Part shown: piece after piece, positions 1-9,120 of the stretch
How positions within the stretch are numbered: the stretch's first letter is position 1
Layout of the letters: each line of letters opens with the position of its first letter
Source of the DNA: an uncultured Butyrivibrio sp.
GTDB taxonomy: Bacteria > Bacillota > Clostridia > Lachnospirales > Lachnospiraceae
Length of the DNA stretch: 64,000 bases
Direction: 5' to 3'
NCBI RefSeq assembly: GCF_947169445.1
Contig: NZ_CAMVPU010000020.1
Coordinates: forward strand, 1-64,000
Notes under the pieces: generated by a model
What the model was told of the DNA's origin: nothing
What the model saw: only the letters and a program-made list of their open reading frames with translations
Database searches by the model: none
Program-made: the position numbers and the translations under genes

Positions 1-27
1 GCCTGTTACTGAGCCCATTTCATTTTG

Positions 28-2205
28 TTAATTTGACCTAAGCTGTACCACATTGCTGACAAGCCCTGCTGATGACCTGGTATAATTCATAAGTGTCAGT
101 ACCACTGAGAAAAATACCACAAATTTCTCAGCACCGGAACTCTGTGTCAGTGTCTCCTCCCAACCCTTGTATACAGAGTTTGCACTGTTCATATCAATCT
201 TATAGACCCTGATCTTTATGGATTCCTGGCGTATGTACTTATGAAGAAGCCTTTCACTTGAGACTAAAGCTCTGGCGCGCTTCTGGATCTGCTTTTCATC
301 AGCGCCGCTTCGAAGGAGCTCTTTTATCTCATTAGCCCCCTGCTCAATCTCAGTCTTTATCGAAACCTTTGATGCTTCCTCAGATATCTCTTTTTCCTCA
401 GGAAGATCCATCTTTACCATCTGGGTCTGAGGCTTACCTGCAAAAATATGAGCCTTTGAACTGGCTGCTATCATGCGAAGGTCAAGATACATCCTCTTCC
501 CCTGATTCATGCACTGGTCTACAATGTCATTAAAGTCATTTTCAATCTCCCTTAGATCAGTCTCAATCCTGCTATTAATCTTCTCTATGGAAGCTGTCAT
601 TGTGCTGATGCTCTCGCTGACCGTATAGAGCCGGTCGCCCTTCATCTCAGAATCATCAAGCATCTCACCGATAGCACCAAGCTTATTGACTATTTCAGAA
701 AGAGCTATGTCCTTAAACTCTGCCACCGTTGTCCTTATACTACTATTAAGCTTTTCTTTCTGATATAGGAAGGTTTTCTCTACATGGATTAGATTATTAT
801 GTATAGACTCCCACTGAGCATCCGGTTTTTCGGAAAGTGTAACAGTCTTTATTATGTCTCCAAACTGAATAGGCTTTAAGACATCTCCTACACGATCAAA
901 GATTCTCTCCAGTGAACGTTTTTCCTGCTCAAATGAATCCTTCCTTTCGTTTAACTGCCTTATCTCCTGTTTGGCGGCCTTTACTCTGGATTTGAAATCC
1001 TCTCCTATCTCATTTTGTGGAAGAGCTACACCGTCAAAATCTTCAAGTGCTTTCCGTGCTGCATCATATCTCTGCTTGGCAGATGCCTCTTTCACATTGC
1101 ATTCGCCAAATATGGACTGCGCTTTCTCCATTTTCTCTGAAGCAGCTCTTACTGCGTCTTTAGCATTTTTAAGGGCTTCAGATGAAAAATGGACCGCTTC
1201 ATATTCAGACTTGTCACATTCATAATCTCCAAGCTCTTTTTCATATTCCGCTTTATCCTGCTGTGATTTATCAAGGCTGACTCTGAGATTATCCAGGCTT
1301 TCGCTGATACTCCCCAGAAGAGTCTGGTACTGAGAGTAGAGTTCTTCCAATGATCCTTCAACTATTTCTGCTTCCTTTGCACTACCCGTATTCTCTAAAA
1401 CCGTGCGGATGCGATCCAAATAATCAGCCTGCTGCTTACGTTCATTTTCAAATGCCGTCAGCTCTTCCTGGCACTTAGCCACCGTATCACATACCTTTTT
1501 ATATGAGCTTTCTGCATTTTTCAGGGCAACATATGCTTCCTGTGCTTTTGTATACCACTCATTTTCCTTGGTAAGCATTATACTCAGTTCAGCAAATGAC
1601 TCAATCCACATGGTGAGCTCCCTCAAACGCTTTTCTTCATGATTCAGGTCATCCTTAAGGGCATCAATCTTTTCCTTTATCCTCTCCTGTTCTTCTTCCA
1701 GTTCTTTCCTTCGTCCCTCCAAAGAAAAAATTTTCTCCTGCAGCTCGGCAATAGCCTTTTCCTGTAAAGAGCTCCAGTCCTCATAATAATCAAACTGCTC
1801 TACGAGTTTCTTCTCTTCCTCGCTGTCACGTAACCTTTCGTTAAGACGCTGCAGCTTTTCCTCTTTGACTCTTATTTCATCTTCCAATCTGCCATAATAA
1901 CCTGATCTGTCAGCAAAATATTCTTTGTCATAAGCAGCTAGGTGAGAAGCACTTTCCATGCCCCCTGACATAAGAGAATTCACCTGTTCCATAGTAAAAA
2001 GCGGAACAGAGGCAGGAAGCCACTCCACATTCCCCGCAGCCAGAAGCTTTTCCATATCTTTTTCATTATTGAAAAGAAGTGAAAATGCAAATTCCGGGTG
2101 TCGCTCCATAATATCCCTGGCTTTTTCCTGCGTAATGGCACCATTTTCCAAAAGACCTGTAATGTATTCTTCACCGGTCTGACACCACACTCCTGTGGAT
2201 ACCAA
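28..2205 (-). pseudogene. jetC: Wadjet JetC (SMC-like ATPase), distal half only
   Basis: The 725-codon frame is a long charged coiled coil. Its N-terminal stretch (VWCQTGEEYI, then a PEFAFSLLF segment) resembles the mid-protein region of SMC-like JetC proteins, and near the C-terminus it has SGAEKFVVFFS, a variant of the ABC signature. There is no Walker A, so the N-terminal ATPase lobe (several hundred residues) is missing. The frame also ends a few residues after the signature, before any Walker B or D-loop. The only start is a TTG without a ribosome site, just after the jetD stop. In Wadjet, JetC with JetA and JetB forms an SMC complex that extrudes plasmid DNA for cleavage by JetD. This copy cannot be a working ATPase. 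The family assignment leans on the adjacent jetD. Confidence 0.65.
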
Positions 2206-2263
2206 TAAACTTCATTCTGTTCTGAAAATCCGAAAGCATCTCTTTTATGTCAGAACGAAGCAT
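2171..2263 (-). pseudogene. 30-codon 5' remnant of the gene after jetD
   Basis: An ATG overlaps the jetD stop (TGATG) and has GGAGGTGAAAG upstream, so a real start codon is present. It reads MLRSDIKEMLSDFQNRMKF and then runs out of frame into the jetC remnant. I read it as the start of the next operon gene, possibly jetA because jetD is first in some Wadjet types, joined by deletion to the 3' half of jetC. The identity is inference; the coupled start and abrupt loss of frame are seen. Confidence 0.4.
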
Positions 2264-3309
2264 CAGCTTTCACCTCCACTCAAATATTTATAGGATATTA
2301 TTTCCTGGGGAATAAGCTTGTTATTCTCAAATATGTCCGTTAGAAAGTTCCGTTCATCATCGGAGAAATCATTGATAAGATCATCAAAACGCATGCCCTG
2401 TTTCTTGGAAGACGGACTATCCTCCAGTTCAATATTCTTTGCTCTTTCTATCATTTTCTTATATCCGGGCACAAATAAAGATATATCAAGCCTGTCATTG
2501 GCATCTTTAGTCCTTCTGAATATGTCAAAGCCCTCTCTGTCAATGTCTCCCCAGTACAGGAATTTCACATCAGATTCACCCATGAATTTAACATACTCTT
2601 CAAGTGCTCCTGTTCTGTCAGAAACCTTGTTACCCTCGCCATAAACAACTCCATCAATTGCTATACCAAAGAGGCTCCTTACGCCGTCCTCAAACATACG
2701 CCTTCGGATATTAAACCAGATATCCTTATTCTCGCAGATTAAAAGCATCATGTGATCCTTTCTGACCGGAATATAATCATGAAAACAGTACTCGGGGGTA
2801 TCATAGAATCTCAGCTCCGACTCTGTAATCTGCAGCTTTCGTAAAAGAGCTTTGACCATGCTATCATCAAGCGTTTTTTCTTGTCCAAATATCTCAAAGG
2901 AACGTTCTTTTCTGGATACAAAAATCTCGTCCTTATCCACGAACAAAAAGGCACTAAGCCCTTCGATAACAACTCTGTTCCTTTGGAATTCCATTGGGTT
3001 AGCCGACAGATAACCGCTCCGCAGTAACAGAGGATGAAGCCTCTTTATTTCGCCTATGGTCTCTTTATCACCTTCCTCTTTAATCAAAATCCTGTATTTT
3101 TTGTACAATGGATAGCTGATATTGCCGTTTTTACCTGACGACTTGACCGGTTCAATAATCTCTTCCATTATCATTTCTGAAATCTGTTCATACGCACTCT
3201 GTTCATCCATTAGGCTTATTTTCATAATATTCTTAATATCTTCCAACGTTATTGTTTTCTTGCCATACCCCAGTAACTTTTCCTTGATATTCAAATCTTC
3301 CCACCTCAA
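2263..3309 (-). CDS. jetD: Wadjet nuclease subunit JetD (DUF3322/DUF2220, TOPRIM)
   Basis: The 348-aa protein has an N-terminal winged-helix-like part and a C-terminal TOPRIM fold. The acidic residues are visible as ICENKD near residue 190 and LYWGDIDREGFD near residue 255, matching the E and DxD motifs of DUF2220/JetD. In Wadjet, JetD cleaves DNA that the JetABC loop-extruder has bent, protecting against plasmids. The start is TTG with an AAGG ribosome site lying in the end of a small upstream frame, so translation may be coupled. The gene looks full length, but its partners are deleted here, so it is probably an orphan. It may be non-functional or have another role. Confidence 0.8.
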   Translation of the reverse strand: MRWEDLNIKEKLLGYGKKTITLEDIKNIMKISLMDEQSAYEQISEMIMEEIIEPVKSSGKNGNISYPLYKKYRILIKEEGDKETIGEIKRLHPLLLRSGYLSANPMEFQRNRVVIEGLSAFLFVDKDEIFVSRKERSFEIFGQEKTLDDSMVKALLRKLQITESELRFYDTPEYCFHDYIPVRKDHMMLLICENKDIWFNIRRRMFEDGVRSLFGIAIDGVVYGEGNKVSDRTGALEEYVKFMGESDVKFLYWGDIDREGFDIFRRTKDANDRLDISLFVPGYKKMIERAKNIELEDSPSSKKQGMRFDDLINDFSDDERNFLTDIFENNKLIPQEIISYKYLSGGES

Positions 3310-3314
3310 AACAA

Positions 3315-3464
3315 TTACCTTTCTACATCATCTATATAACGCATGACTTCTATCTGCTTTTCCTCCGATAAAGCCGCAAATCTCTGATAATACTCCATCA
3401 GCCTTTTTCTCTTGCTATCATCGTTTTCATACAAAAGCTCGCTAACATGTCGGAATCCTGCCAT
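3315..3464 (-). pseudogene. C-terminal remnant of a gene upstream of jetD
   Basis: A frame of about 50 codons ends in YYQRFAALSEEKQIEVMRYI and stops six bases before the jetD TTG. It resembles the C-terminus of XRE-type regulators, with a short 'x-L-S-E-E-K' helix. Stop codons lie directly upstream and no ribosome site is visible, so it is likely the tail of a deleted gene, perhaps a regulator of the Jet operon. The function is uncertain. Confidence 0.35.
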
Positions 3465-3523
3465 GGCAGCAAATTTGTCCACAGGTCATTATTACTTTTG
3501 ACATATATCGAATTTCCTTTATT

Positions 3524-3721
3524 TTACGAAACTGATTTATTTAAGCATTTTCTTTTCTTCAGCCCTCTGAGTCTTATTTCCTCTAACTGATCAGCTGATA
3601 GAGTTCCTGCCTTATAAATCAAAAGATATTCATTCTCGATGGAACTGTTAAAGATCAAAAGATCATCGGTATTAATAGCCACTTCAACACCATTCTCTAC
3701 CAGTAAGCATATAATCCGCAC
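3524..3721 (-). pseudogene. Adenosine deaminase-like hydrolase, C-terminal remnant
   Basis: The 65-codon frame reads VENGVEVAINTDDLLIFNSS followed by EYLLIYKAGTLSADQLEEI. This matches the last strand-loop of adenosine deaminase family amidohydrolases, where the first Asp of the TDD motif is a metal ligand. Everything N-terminal, including the HxH metal site and the catalytic Glu/His, is absent, and there is no good start. A second, more decayed copy of the same segment lies at 4859-4926, on the other side of the S66 peptidase gene. It is an inactive fragment. Confidence 0.7.
3564..3631 (-). repeat. Direct repeat copy 1 (add-like 3' end)
   Basis: About 68 bp encoding the IYKAGTLSADQLEEIRLRGL segment. 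It is repeated in the same orientation at 4859-4926 with roughly four of five bases identical by eye. The two copies flank the S66 peptidase gene. Confidence 0.7.
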
Positions 3722-3771
3722 TATCCCTCAATACATCAGTTTCAAACCTTATACTGATTATATTTGAAAAC

Positions 3772-4800
3772 TTAAACTTTGAATCGGATTATCTGCTCCC
3801 TAGCATTAACGGTTGCTTCTACTCCAAACGGGATAATGCATCGAGGTGTTGCGTGACCTATATTTACATTATAAAGTATCGGAACCTTAGGATTATCTAT
3901 AACTTCGACCAATATTTTCTTGTACTCTTCTGCATAGACCTCATCCTGTGGCTTCCCAACAAGCACTCCGGAAACAACATCAAATAGTCCAGTCATTTTA
4001 AGTGTCTTAAGAGCATTCCTGTAAAGCTGCGGTGAAGGTCGTTCTTCGCTTGTTTCCAACAGGATTATTCTTCCATCCCATTCTTTCGCATCCGGAAAAA
4101 GATCATACTTCTTGCATAAAACAGGCATATCCTCATAGCGCTCACCACAGAAGCAGTCGTACATAGATTCTATACATCCACCCAGTATTTTACCCGAAAA
4201 TACTTCAGGTCCCTGCAGAAGCTCAAAGCCCTGATTAGGATGTGAAGGTGTCGATGTTCCAAAAGACTTCGCAGAAAAATCCGTTCTTTCCTCATACCAG
4301 ACATCGCTTGGTGTTATTTCATGGATAGTTCCAGTCTCGATAAGCTCCTGAAAATACTTCTTAGTATACGGAAGCATATCATAACCAAGTTCACAGATAT
4401 CAGGTAAAAATGCCTGACCATAAAATGATTTCATTCCAATCTTATGAAGCATAAAATGATTTATCGTTGTGTCAGAAAAACCTAAAAACACCTTGTTTGT
4501 TGCAACTTTTCTCAGCTCATCGTTTTCAAAAAGAAACGGAAGTAAACGGTAAGTGTCATCTCCACCGATAGCACACAAAATCATATCTATCTTAGGATCA
4601 CCAAAAGCTTCCAAAAGATCTTCAGCTCTTTTATCCGGATGCTTCTCGACATAATCTCGCCCCATAAGTGCATGTTTCATGAATTTCACTTCACATCCAA
4701 ACGCCTCAAGTCTCTTTACGCCAATATTTTTCTGAAAATCAATAAATGCTTCCCCTAATAATCCGCTCGACAAGCTTACTATCGCTACATTCTTAATCAC
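3772..4800 (-). CDS. S66 family LD-carboxypeptidase / MccF-like peptidase
   Basis: A 342-aa cytoplasmic serine peptidase of the S66 family. These enzymes remove D-amino acids from muropeptides (LdcA) or inactivate microcin-like aminoacyl nucleotides (MccF). The catalytic triad is visible: Ser in GFSDTT near residue 107, Glu in LLETSEE near 248 and His in NIGHATP near 313. The length is normal for the family, and LLETSEERPSP is more typical of the MccF branch. The start is GTG with GGAGGAATAG upstream. There is no antibiotic-synthesis gene beside it, and it is bracketed by decayed repeats, so it may have arrived by rearrangement. Detoxification versus wall recycling cannot be decided from sequence alone. 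Confidence 0.85.
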   Translation of the reverse strand: MIKNVAIVSLSSGLLGEAFIDFQKNIGVKRLEAFGCEVKFMKHALMGRDYVEKHPDKRAEDLLEAFGDPKIDMILCAIGGDDTYRLLPFLFENDELRKVATNKVFLGFSDTTINHFMLHKIGMKSFYGQAFLPDICELGYDMLPYTKKYFQELIETGTIHEITPSDVWYEERTDFSAKSFGTSTPSHPNQGFELLQGPEVFSGKILGGCIESMYDCFCGERYEDMPVLCKKYDLFPDAKEWDGRIILLETSEERPSPQLYRNALKTLKMTGLFDVVSGVLVGKPQDEVYAEEYKKILVEVIDNPKVPILYNVNIGHATPRCIIPFGVEATVNAREQIIRFKV

Positions 4801-4858
4801 GCTATTCCTCCGATTTTTTTTGCATTAACCTTTAATTTTTGTTTTTCTTCATTTTAGT

Positions 4859-4926
4859 CCTCTAAGCCTTATCTCTTCTAACTGATTCGTTGATAGAGTT
4901 CCTGACTTATAACGCAAAAGATAATC
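4859..4926 (-). repeat. Direct repeat copy 2 (add-like 3' end, decayed)
   Basis: Minus-strand reading gives YKSGTLSTNQLEEIRLRGLK followed by a stop, the same protein segment as the remnant at 3524-3721. The upstream frame is lost. The same-orientation arrangement suggests tandem duplication or insertion followed by decay. Confidence 0.65.
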
Positions 4927-5173
4927 AATCCACCACCTATCTGCATTTATTAGATGATACTATAATAAAGTGCTGAAAAAAAGAGACTTTCCCGAATTGT
5001 TATCGTTAAAAGCCTCATAAAATCATTACTCAAAGATGTTTACTACCAATTTACTTCTTCCTGAGTCCACTTATTCTCTTTTCTAGGAGGTTTAGGGAAT
5101 TTGCAAAGATATTCCCCAAATCACTATACTCCCTTTATAAGGAATGCGCTCACTCCTTAATCACTTTCTCACG

Positions 5174-5197
5174 AAATGCGCAGCTTAGTGCGCATTT
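5174..5197 (-). terminator. Hairpin after the transglutaminase-like gene
   Basis: Perfect 8-bp arms (AAATGCGC / GCGCATTT) with an 8-nt loop, about 35 bp past the stop of the gene ending at 5232. There is no strong U-tract, so it is a weak terminator or RNA-stabilising hairpin. Confidence 0.4.
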
Positions 5198-5218
5198 CTG
5201 TCTGAACAGTAACTGTTC
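5192..5218. repeat. TTCTGTCTGAACAGTAAC element, copy 1, with palindrome
   Basis: An 18-base string also found at 11210-11227, each time just past the end of a minus-strand gene. Here it continues into the perfect palindrome GAACAGTAACTGTTC. Nature unknown: it could be an operator, a mobile-element end or a small dispersed repeat. Confidence 0.45.
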
Positions 5219-5231
5219 GTACAACTATGTT

Positions 5232-6395
5232 TTATCTCTTTTTTTGAAGCTGACAGCGAAGCGTCTTTGCCAGTTCATTTTCTGAAGCAGATGGACTGTT
5301 ATATGCACTTTGCCTGTAAATCATCCTGTAGTATACCTCAAAAACCCTTTGAACATCCTGTTTCATTTCCATTGGTGCTCTAGCGGTAAAATCAGATAAC
5401 AGCCCGCGGTCTTCGAACTTTTCTTCGCTTCTTTTCATGATATACTTTTTAATCCGCTCCACGTCCATCCTAAGCCTGTCATTTGGAGTACCAAATCTGT
5501 ACCGAAGCTGCCATGCAGCATAGCCACCAAATATCAAAAGAACTATCAAAAGAGCTATACTTAGTCCCACTAAGACCACAATCATGATTATCTGCCTGGT
5601 AGTCCTTATTGCATTTACTCTTCCTTCTGCTAACGACAATTCATTATCATCAGCTGCATTTTCAAGCCCGTTCTCTACTACGGCCTTAGGAATAGCACTT
5701 AACACATTTTCCAGTGAATTTTCATCTTCTGAAGCCTCCTTGGCTTTCCTTCGCCAGGTGTAGTCAAGAGCCGTAAAATAAAAAGCTGTCGGTTCAAAAG
5801 AAATCCAGCCAATCCCCTGCAGATAAGCCTGGGGCCATGCGTGAGCAAGGTTACTGCTAACTTCATACTTATCCTGCTGCTCAAAAGGAAAATCATATCT
5901 GTACCCAAACACAGCCCTGGCAGGAATTCCCGATAAGCGTAGTAGCATCACCATAGCTGATGTATATTGGACGCAGTATCCTTCACCGGTCTCAAACAAA
6001 AATCTATCTGCTATATCCGCCATTCCGGAAGGCGTACTCATATCAGAGCCAGGATCATGTCCTCCAAGAGCCGACGTACTATACTGATACTGCCTAAGGT
6101 ATGCCTCTATTATCCTGCACTTGTCATAGTCGTTTGTAACGTCTTTAGTAAGTTCATAAGCCAGATCACGCATCTTATCAGTTGAACCAGTTGTATCACA
6201 AAAGTCCGCATAAATACTATCTTCACTGCCCTCAGAAATATCACGATTCACGTTCATAAGTTCTTCTACAATTATCCGGTACTCGACATCCGATATTATT
6301 TCTTTTAAATCAAGATCATACAAAGTCTTCGAATAATCACAGATTTTCTCATAGGACATATACTCTTTTCCCAACATTTCATAAGAACTTCTCAA
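5232..6395 (-). pseudogene. Transglutaminase-like protein (TgpA type), N-terminus lost
   Basis: The frame carries a transglutaminase-like domain: Cys in GEGYCVQYTSAM near residue 140, His in NLAHAWPQAYL near 182, and WISFEPTAF after it. One membrane helix (about 258-282) and a DUF4129-like C-terminal tail follow. TgpA-type proteins normally begin with several membrane helices (DUF3488), and these are absent. The only start is TTG with no ribosome site, and the frame overlaps the end of another short frame (6392-6577) that seems to continue into it through a frameshift. In intact loci these genes follow moxR and a DUF58 gene; here the middle is missing. It is probably inactive, although the catalytic domain itself is preserved. 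Confidence 0.65.
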
Positions 6396-6577
6396 AAGCT
6401 CGATAAGATAAGCGCTGCCATATCCCTGTCTACATCTTTATCAAATAGAAACTGCATAAATTGCACCAGCTGCTTCTTATCGCCTCCCAGGCCTCCGGAC
6501 AAATATACATTTTTCCTTACCTTCATGTTCTTGTCAGTGGTTTCATCCTTAAAGATGCGATAAGGTTTCTCATCCAT
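6392..6577 (-). pseudogene. Fragment between moxR and the transglutaminase remnant
   Basis: About 60 codons (KMDEKPYRIFKDETTDKN, then GGLGGDKKQLVQFMQFLF) that I do not recognise. The same frame extends upstream past the end of the moxR frame, and its last residues (DMAALI) could join the downstream frame (ELLRSSYEMLGKEY) by a one- or two-base shift. It looks like the remains of a gene fused between moxR and the transglutaminase gene by deletion. Confidence 0.35.
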
Positions 6578-7125
6578 CTTAAGGACAAGCTGAGTTTTTT
6601 CTTTCGCATACTTATAATATCCGCGCCGCTTAAAACCGGCTTTGTTTCTTCATGCAAAGAGCCAAGTAAAAATCTTCTGGCCATATCATTGGAAGCAGCT
6701 GTATCGGGGTAACCTACTGAAAGCTTACACATAAACCTGTCAAGCTGTGACTCAGGAAGAGGGTACGTTCCCGCCATCTCTGCAGGGTTCTGGGTTCCAA
6801 TCACGATAAAAGGCTCCGGCACCTGAAGCTGTTTGCCATCGATTGTAACCTTATGTTCCTCCATGACCTCCAAAAGTGCAGACTGAGTCTTGGGCGAGGT
6901 CCTGTTAAGCTCATCCACCAGAACAATATTGTTTATTACCGGTCCCGGCATTATTTCAAAATTTTTCTTCTCGGAATTATAGACCGACAAGCCCGTGATG
7001 TCAGAAGGTGTAGTATCTGGCGTACACTGAATTCTGGCAAAAGAAAGTGAAAGTGAATCAGAAAGTGCCTTGGCAATAGTGGTTTTCCCAACTCCCGGAA
7101 CGTCCTCCAAAAGGACATGACCAAT
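6523..7125 (-). pseudogene. MoxR-type AAA+ ATPase, truncated at both ends
   Basis: The core is clear: LFAKIGHVLLEDVPGVGKTT (Walker A), IVLVDELNRTSPKTQSALLE (Walker B region), then PFIVIGTQNPAEMAGTYPLP (sensor 1), all typical of MoxR. Upstream of LFAK an in-frame TAG removes the N-terminal 30 to 40 residues. Downstream, the frame leaves the family at ADIISM and runs into unrelated sequence. MoxR proteins are chaperone-like ATPases encoded with DUF58 and transglutaminase or VWA proteins. Here the lid domain is missing and no ribosome site precedes the core, so it is a broken gene. Confidence 0.75.
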
Positions 7126-7184
7126 TTTAGCAAAAAGAAAAAGCTAAAGAAACGCATTATTTTGTCTCTTTAGCCCTTTAGCCA

Positions 7185-8195
7185 TTAATCTTCGTCAACC
7201 TTTACAGCGAACATAACAAAATATAGATCATCTTTTTTGGTGCAGGTAGACAAAGTTATTATTTTCTCATCTACAGTTGGTTCGATTCCTGTATCGATAT
7301 AAGTCTTATACTCTATAGTATCCAAAAACTCTCTCATTCTCTCTGTATTACTGCCACAGACATCATAAATATATGAGTTCTTTGGTACATCCATAAAGGC
7401 AAAAATCAGATATCTTGACTTTCCCTCAGGGGTAATTATCTGAAAATACTTGTGATCTTCCAGGAAGCTTAGATCATACTTGTAGTATTTAAGAGCCCCG
7501 AACATCGTGTAGTCGCGCATGTTGTGACCATATATGATTGTATTGGAGTCAGAAAAATCTGCTGAGGATCTGTAATCAAGGAAAATAGATCCTGTCTTGG
7601 CATCATTTCCCTGATAATCCTTAATCGAATACTTATCGTTATCACTGTATTGCATAATCGGATAGCTGATAATATCGTCCTCAAACCAAATCCAGCCAAC
7701 AGTCTCAGGATATTCAGAGATTAAAGCGGTCAGATTATCCTTGGAATATAGAGCAGCATCTGTTTTCTCTTTATTTGCAGTATCAGAAGCTGAATTTTCT
7801 TTCAAATTGTTATCTTCAGCATTTTCTACACTGACAGACTTTGAAGACTCAGTTTCTAATACCTTTTCTTCATCATTAGTCTTTAAAGAATCTGTTTCAG
7901 TTTCAGCAATTTCTGCCTCATTTACCTCAGGATTCTCAGCTATTATCGTCTCTACTACACTTGCCTTAGAAGCACCTTCATCACCATCAGAAAGAGTATT
8001 CCCCTTAGGAAGCCTTACTACAAAAACAATTCCCAGAATCACCACCAGCAACAACGCTGTAAGCTTATAGTGCTTGCGCAAATAAGCTACGATACTGACA
8101 ATAAGAATAGCCAAAATCTCAAAATATATAATAAACGGAACAAGCTTTTTATGACTTGAATTAAAAGCCTTAAATTTCACCAATAAATTCTGCAT
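7185..8195 (-). CDS. Class B sortase-like membrane protein
   Basis: 336 aa with two membrane helices near the N-terminus (about 17-38 and 45-62), an acidic, low-complexity linker to about residue 150, and a class B sortase domain to the end. Family motifs include GWIWFEDDIISYPIMQ, GSIFLDYRSS, IIYGHNM (catalytic His near 223) and TLSTC (catalytic Cys near 316). Sortases attach surface proteins to the wall by transpeptidation. The Arg expected a few residues after the Cys (RFVV-type) is replaced: the sequence is DDLYFVMF. This may weaken or change activity. No LPxTG substrate gene is next to it. It ends 60 bp upstream of the broken moxR, and its own frame is intact. Confidence 0.8.
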   Translation of the reverse strand: MQNLLVKFKAFNSSHKKLVPFIIYFEILAILIVSIVAYLRKHYKLTALLLVVILGIVFVVRLPKGNTLSDGDEGASKASVVETIIAENPEVNEAEIAETETDSLKTNDEEKVLETESSKSVSVENAEDNNLKENSASDTANKEKTDAALYSKDNLTALISEYPETVGWIWFEDDIISYPIMQYSDNDKYSIKDYQGNDAKTGSIFLDYRSSADFSDSNTIIYGHNMRDYTMFGALKYYKYDLSFLEDHKYFQIITPEGKSRYLIFAFMDVPKNSYIYDVCGSNTERMREFLDTIEYKTYIDTGIEPTVDEKIITLSTCTKKDDLYFVMFAVKVDED

Positions 8196-8200
8196 TATAA

Positions 8201-9076
8201 TTAACCAAATACCTTATCTCGTAATTTTTGTCCTGTAGGAGTTGATGCAAGACCGCCCCTTGCTGTCTCTTTAAGTGAACTTGCCATCAGATCTCCTACC
8301 TCTTTCATGGCATCAAGACATTCATCAGCAGGGATTCTAGCAGTAATTCCTGCCATTGCCATATCTGCACTTGAAAAAGCGATCATAAGACCTGAAGCAT
8401 TTCTCTTAATGCAAGGAATCTCCACAAGTCCTGCAACCGGATCACACACAAGCCCCATCTGACTTGTAATAGCCATAGCACAGGCATCAGCACACTGAGA
8501 AGGTGTTCCTCCTTTTAGCTCAACCAAAGCTGCTGCTGCCATTGCTGCCGCGCTTCCGCACTCAGCCTGGCAACCTCCCTTGGCACCTGCTATACTGGCC
8601 CTGTTAGCAATAACCATTCCAAAAGCAGCTGCAGTAAACATACTCATAATGATGTCTTCTTCACTGTAGCCCTTATCCTCAAAAAGACTCACAAGACATC
8701 CGGGAAGTATTCCACAGCTTCCAGCTGTAGGCGCAGCTACTATTTTACCCATACTGGCATTACACCCAGCGACAGAAAGAGCTCTGGCAACCGCCTTCGT
8801 CATGAAATCTCCGCACAGTCCGCCATCTTTAGAAGCATATTCATTCATAAGATAGCCCTCACCGCCGGTAAGACCGGAAGTAGACTTTTGATTCTTATCC
8901 ATGCCCACCTGTACAGATTCCATCATAACCTGAAAGCTTATCTGCATCTTCTCAAATAACTCCAGACGGCTTTTCTCCATACTAAGTGCCTGATCTTCTA
9001 TTACTAGCTCGCTGATCTTCACATTCTTCTTTTCAGCTTCTGCGACGAGCTCCTGTATTTCTACGTATTTTAACAT
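8201..9076 (-). CDS. sdaAA: L-serine dehydratase, iron-sulfur dependent, alpha subunit
   Basis: 291 aa, the full length for the alpha subunit. Converts L-serine to pyruvate and ammonia in the cytoplasm using a [4Fe-4S] cluster. Conserved family blocks are present: KSTSGLTGGEGYLM, AAPTAGSCGILPGC, GGCQAECGSAAAMAAAA and CDPVAGLVEIPCIKRN, including the cysteines that hold the cluster. It lies 44 bp downstream of the beta-subunit gene on the same strand, so the two are one transcript. The product would feed pyruvate into fermentation and also protects against excess serine. Confidence 0.95.
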   Translation of the reverse strand: MLKYVEIQELVAEAEKKNVKISELVIEDQALSMEKSRLELFEKMQISFQVMMESVQVGMDKNQKSTSGLTGGEGYLMNEYASKDGGLCGDFMTKAVARALSVAGCNASMGKIVAAPTAGSCGILPGCLVSLFEDKGYSEEDIIMSMFTAAAFGMVIANRASIAGAKGGCQAECGSAAAMAAAALVELKGGTPSQCADACAMAITSQMGLVCDPVAGLVEIPCIKRNASGLMIAFSSADMAMAGITARIPADECLDAMKEVGDLMASSLKETARGGLASTPTGQKLRDKVFG

Positions 9077-9120
9077 TTATACCTCAAATGCAGCAATTAG
9101 TCCAACTGCTGCTTATAATA

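Larger units (their letters stand above)
4801..5231. other. Gene-free decay region with repeat and hairpin
   Basis: No intact gene. It holds the second add-like repeat (4859-4926), AT-rich non-coding sequence, a hairpin with AAATGCGC arms (5174-5197) and a perfect 15-bp palindrome, GAACAGTAACTGTTC (5204-5218). Confidence 0.6.

Noticed and set aside
971..1225. Plus-strand frame within the jetC remnant
   Set aside because: Overlaps the coiled-coil frame on the opposite strand, has no ribosome site and looks like a mirror of it.
5204..5218. GAACAGTAACTGTTC as a LexA site
   Set aside because: Spacing and flanks do not match the CGAACATATGTTC type of Gram-positive LexA boxes, and it lies after a broken gene.
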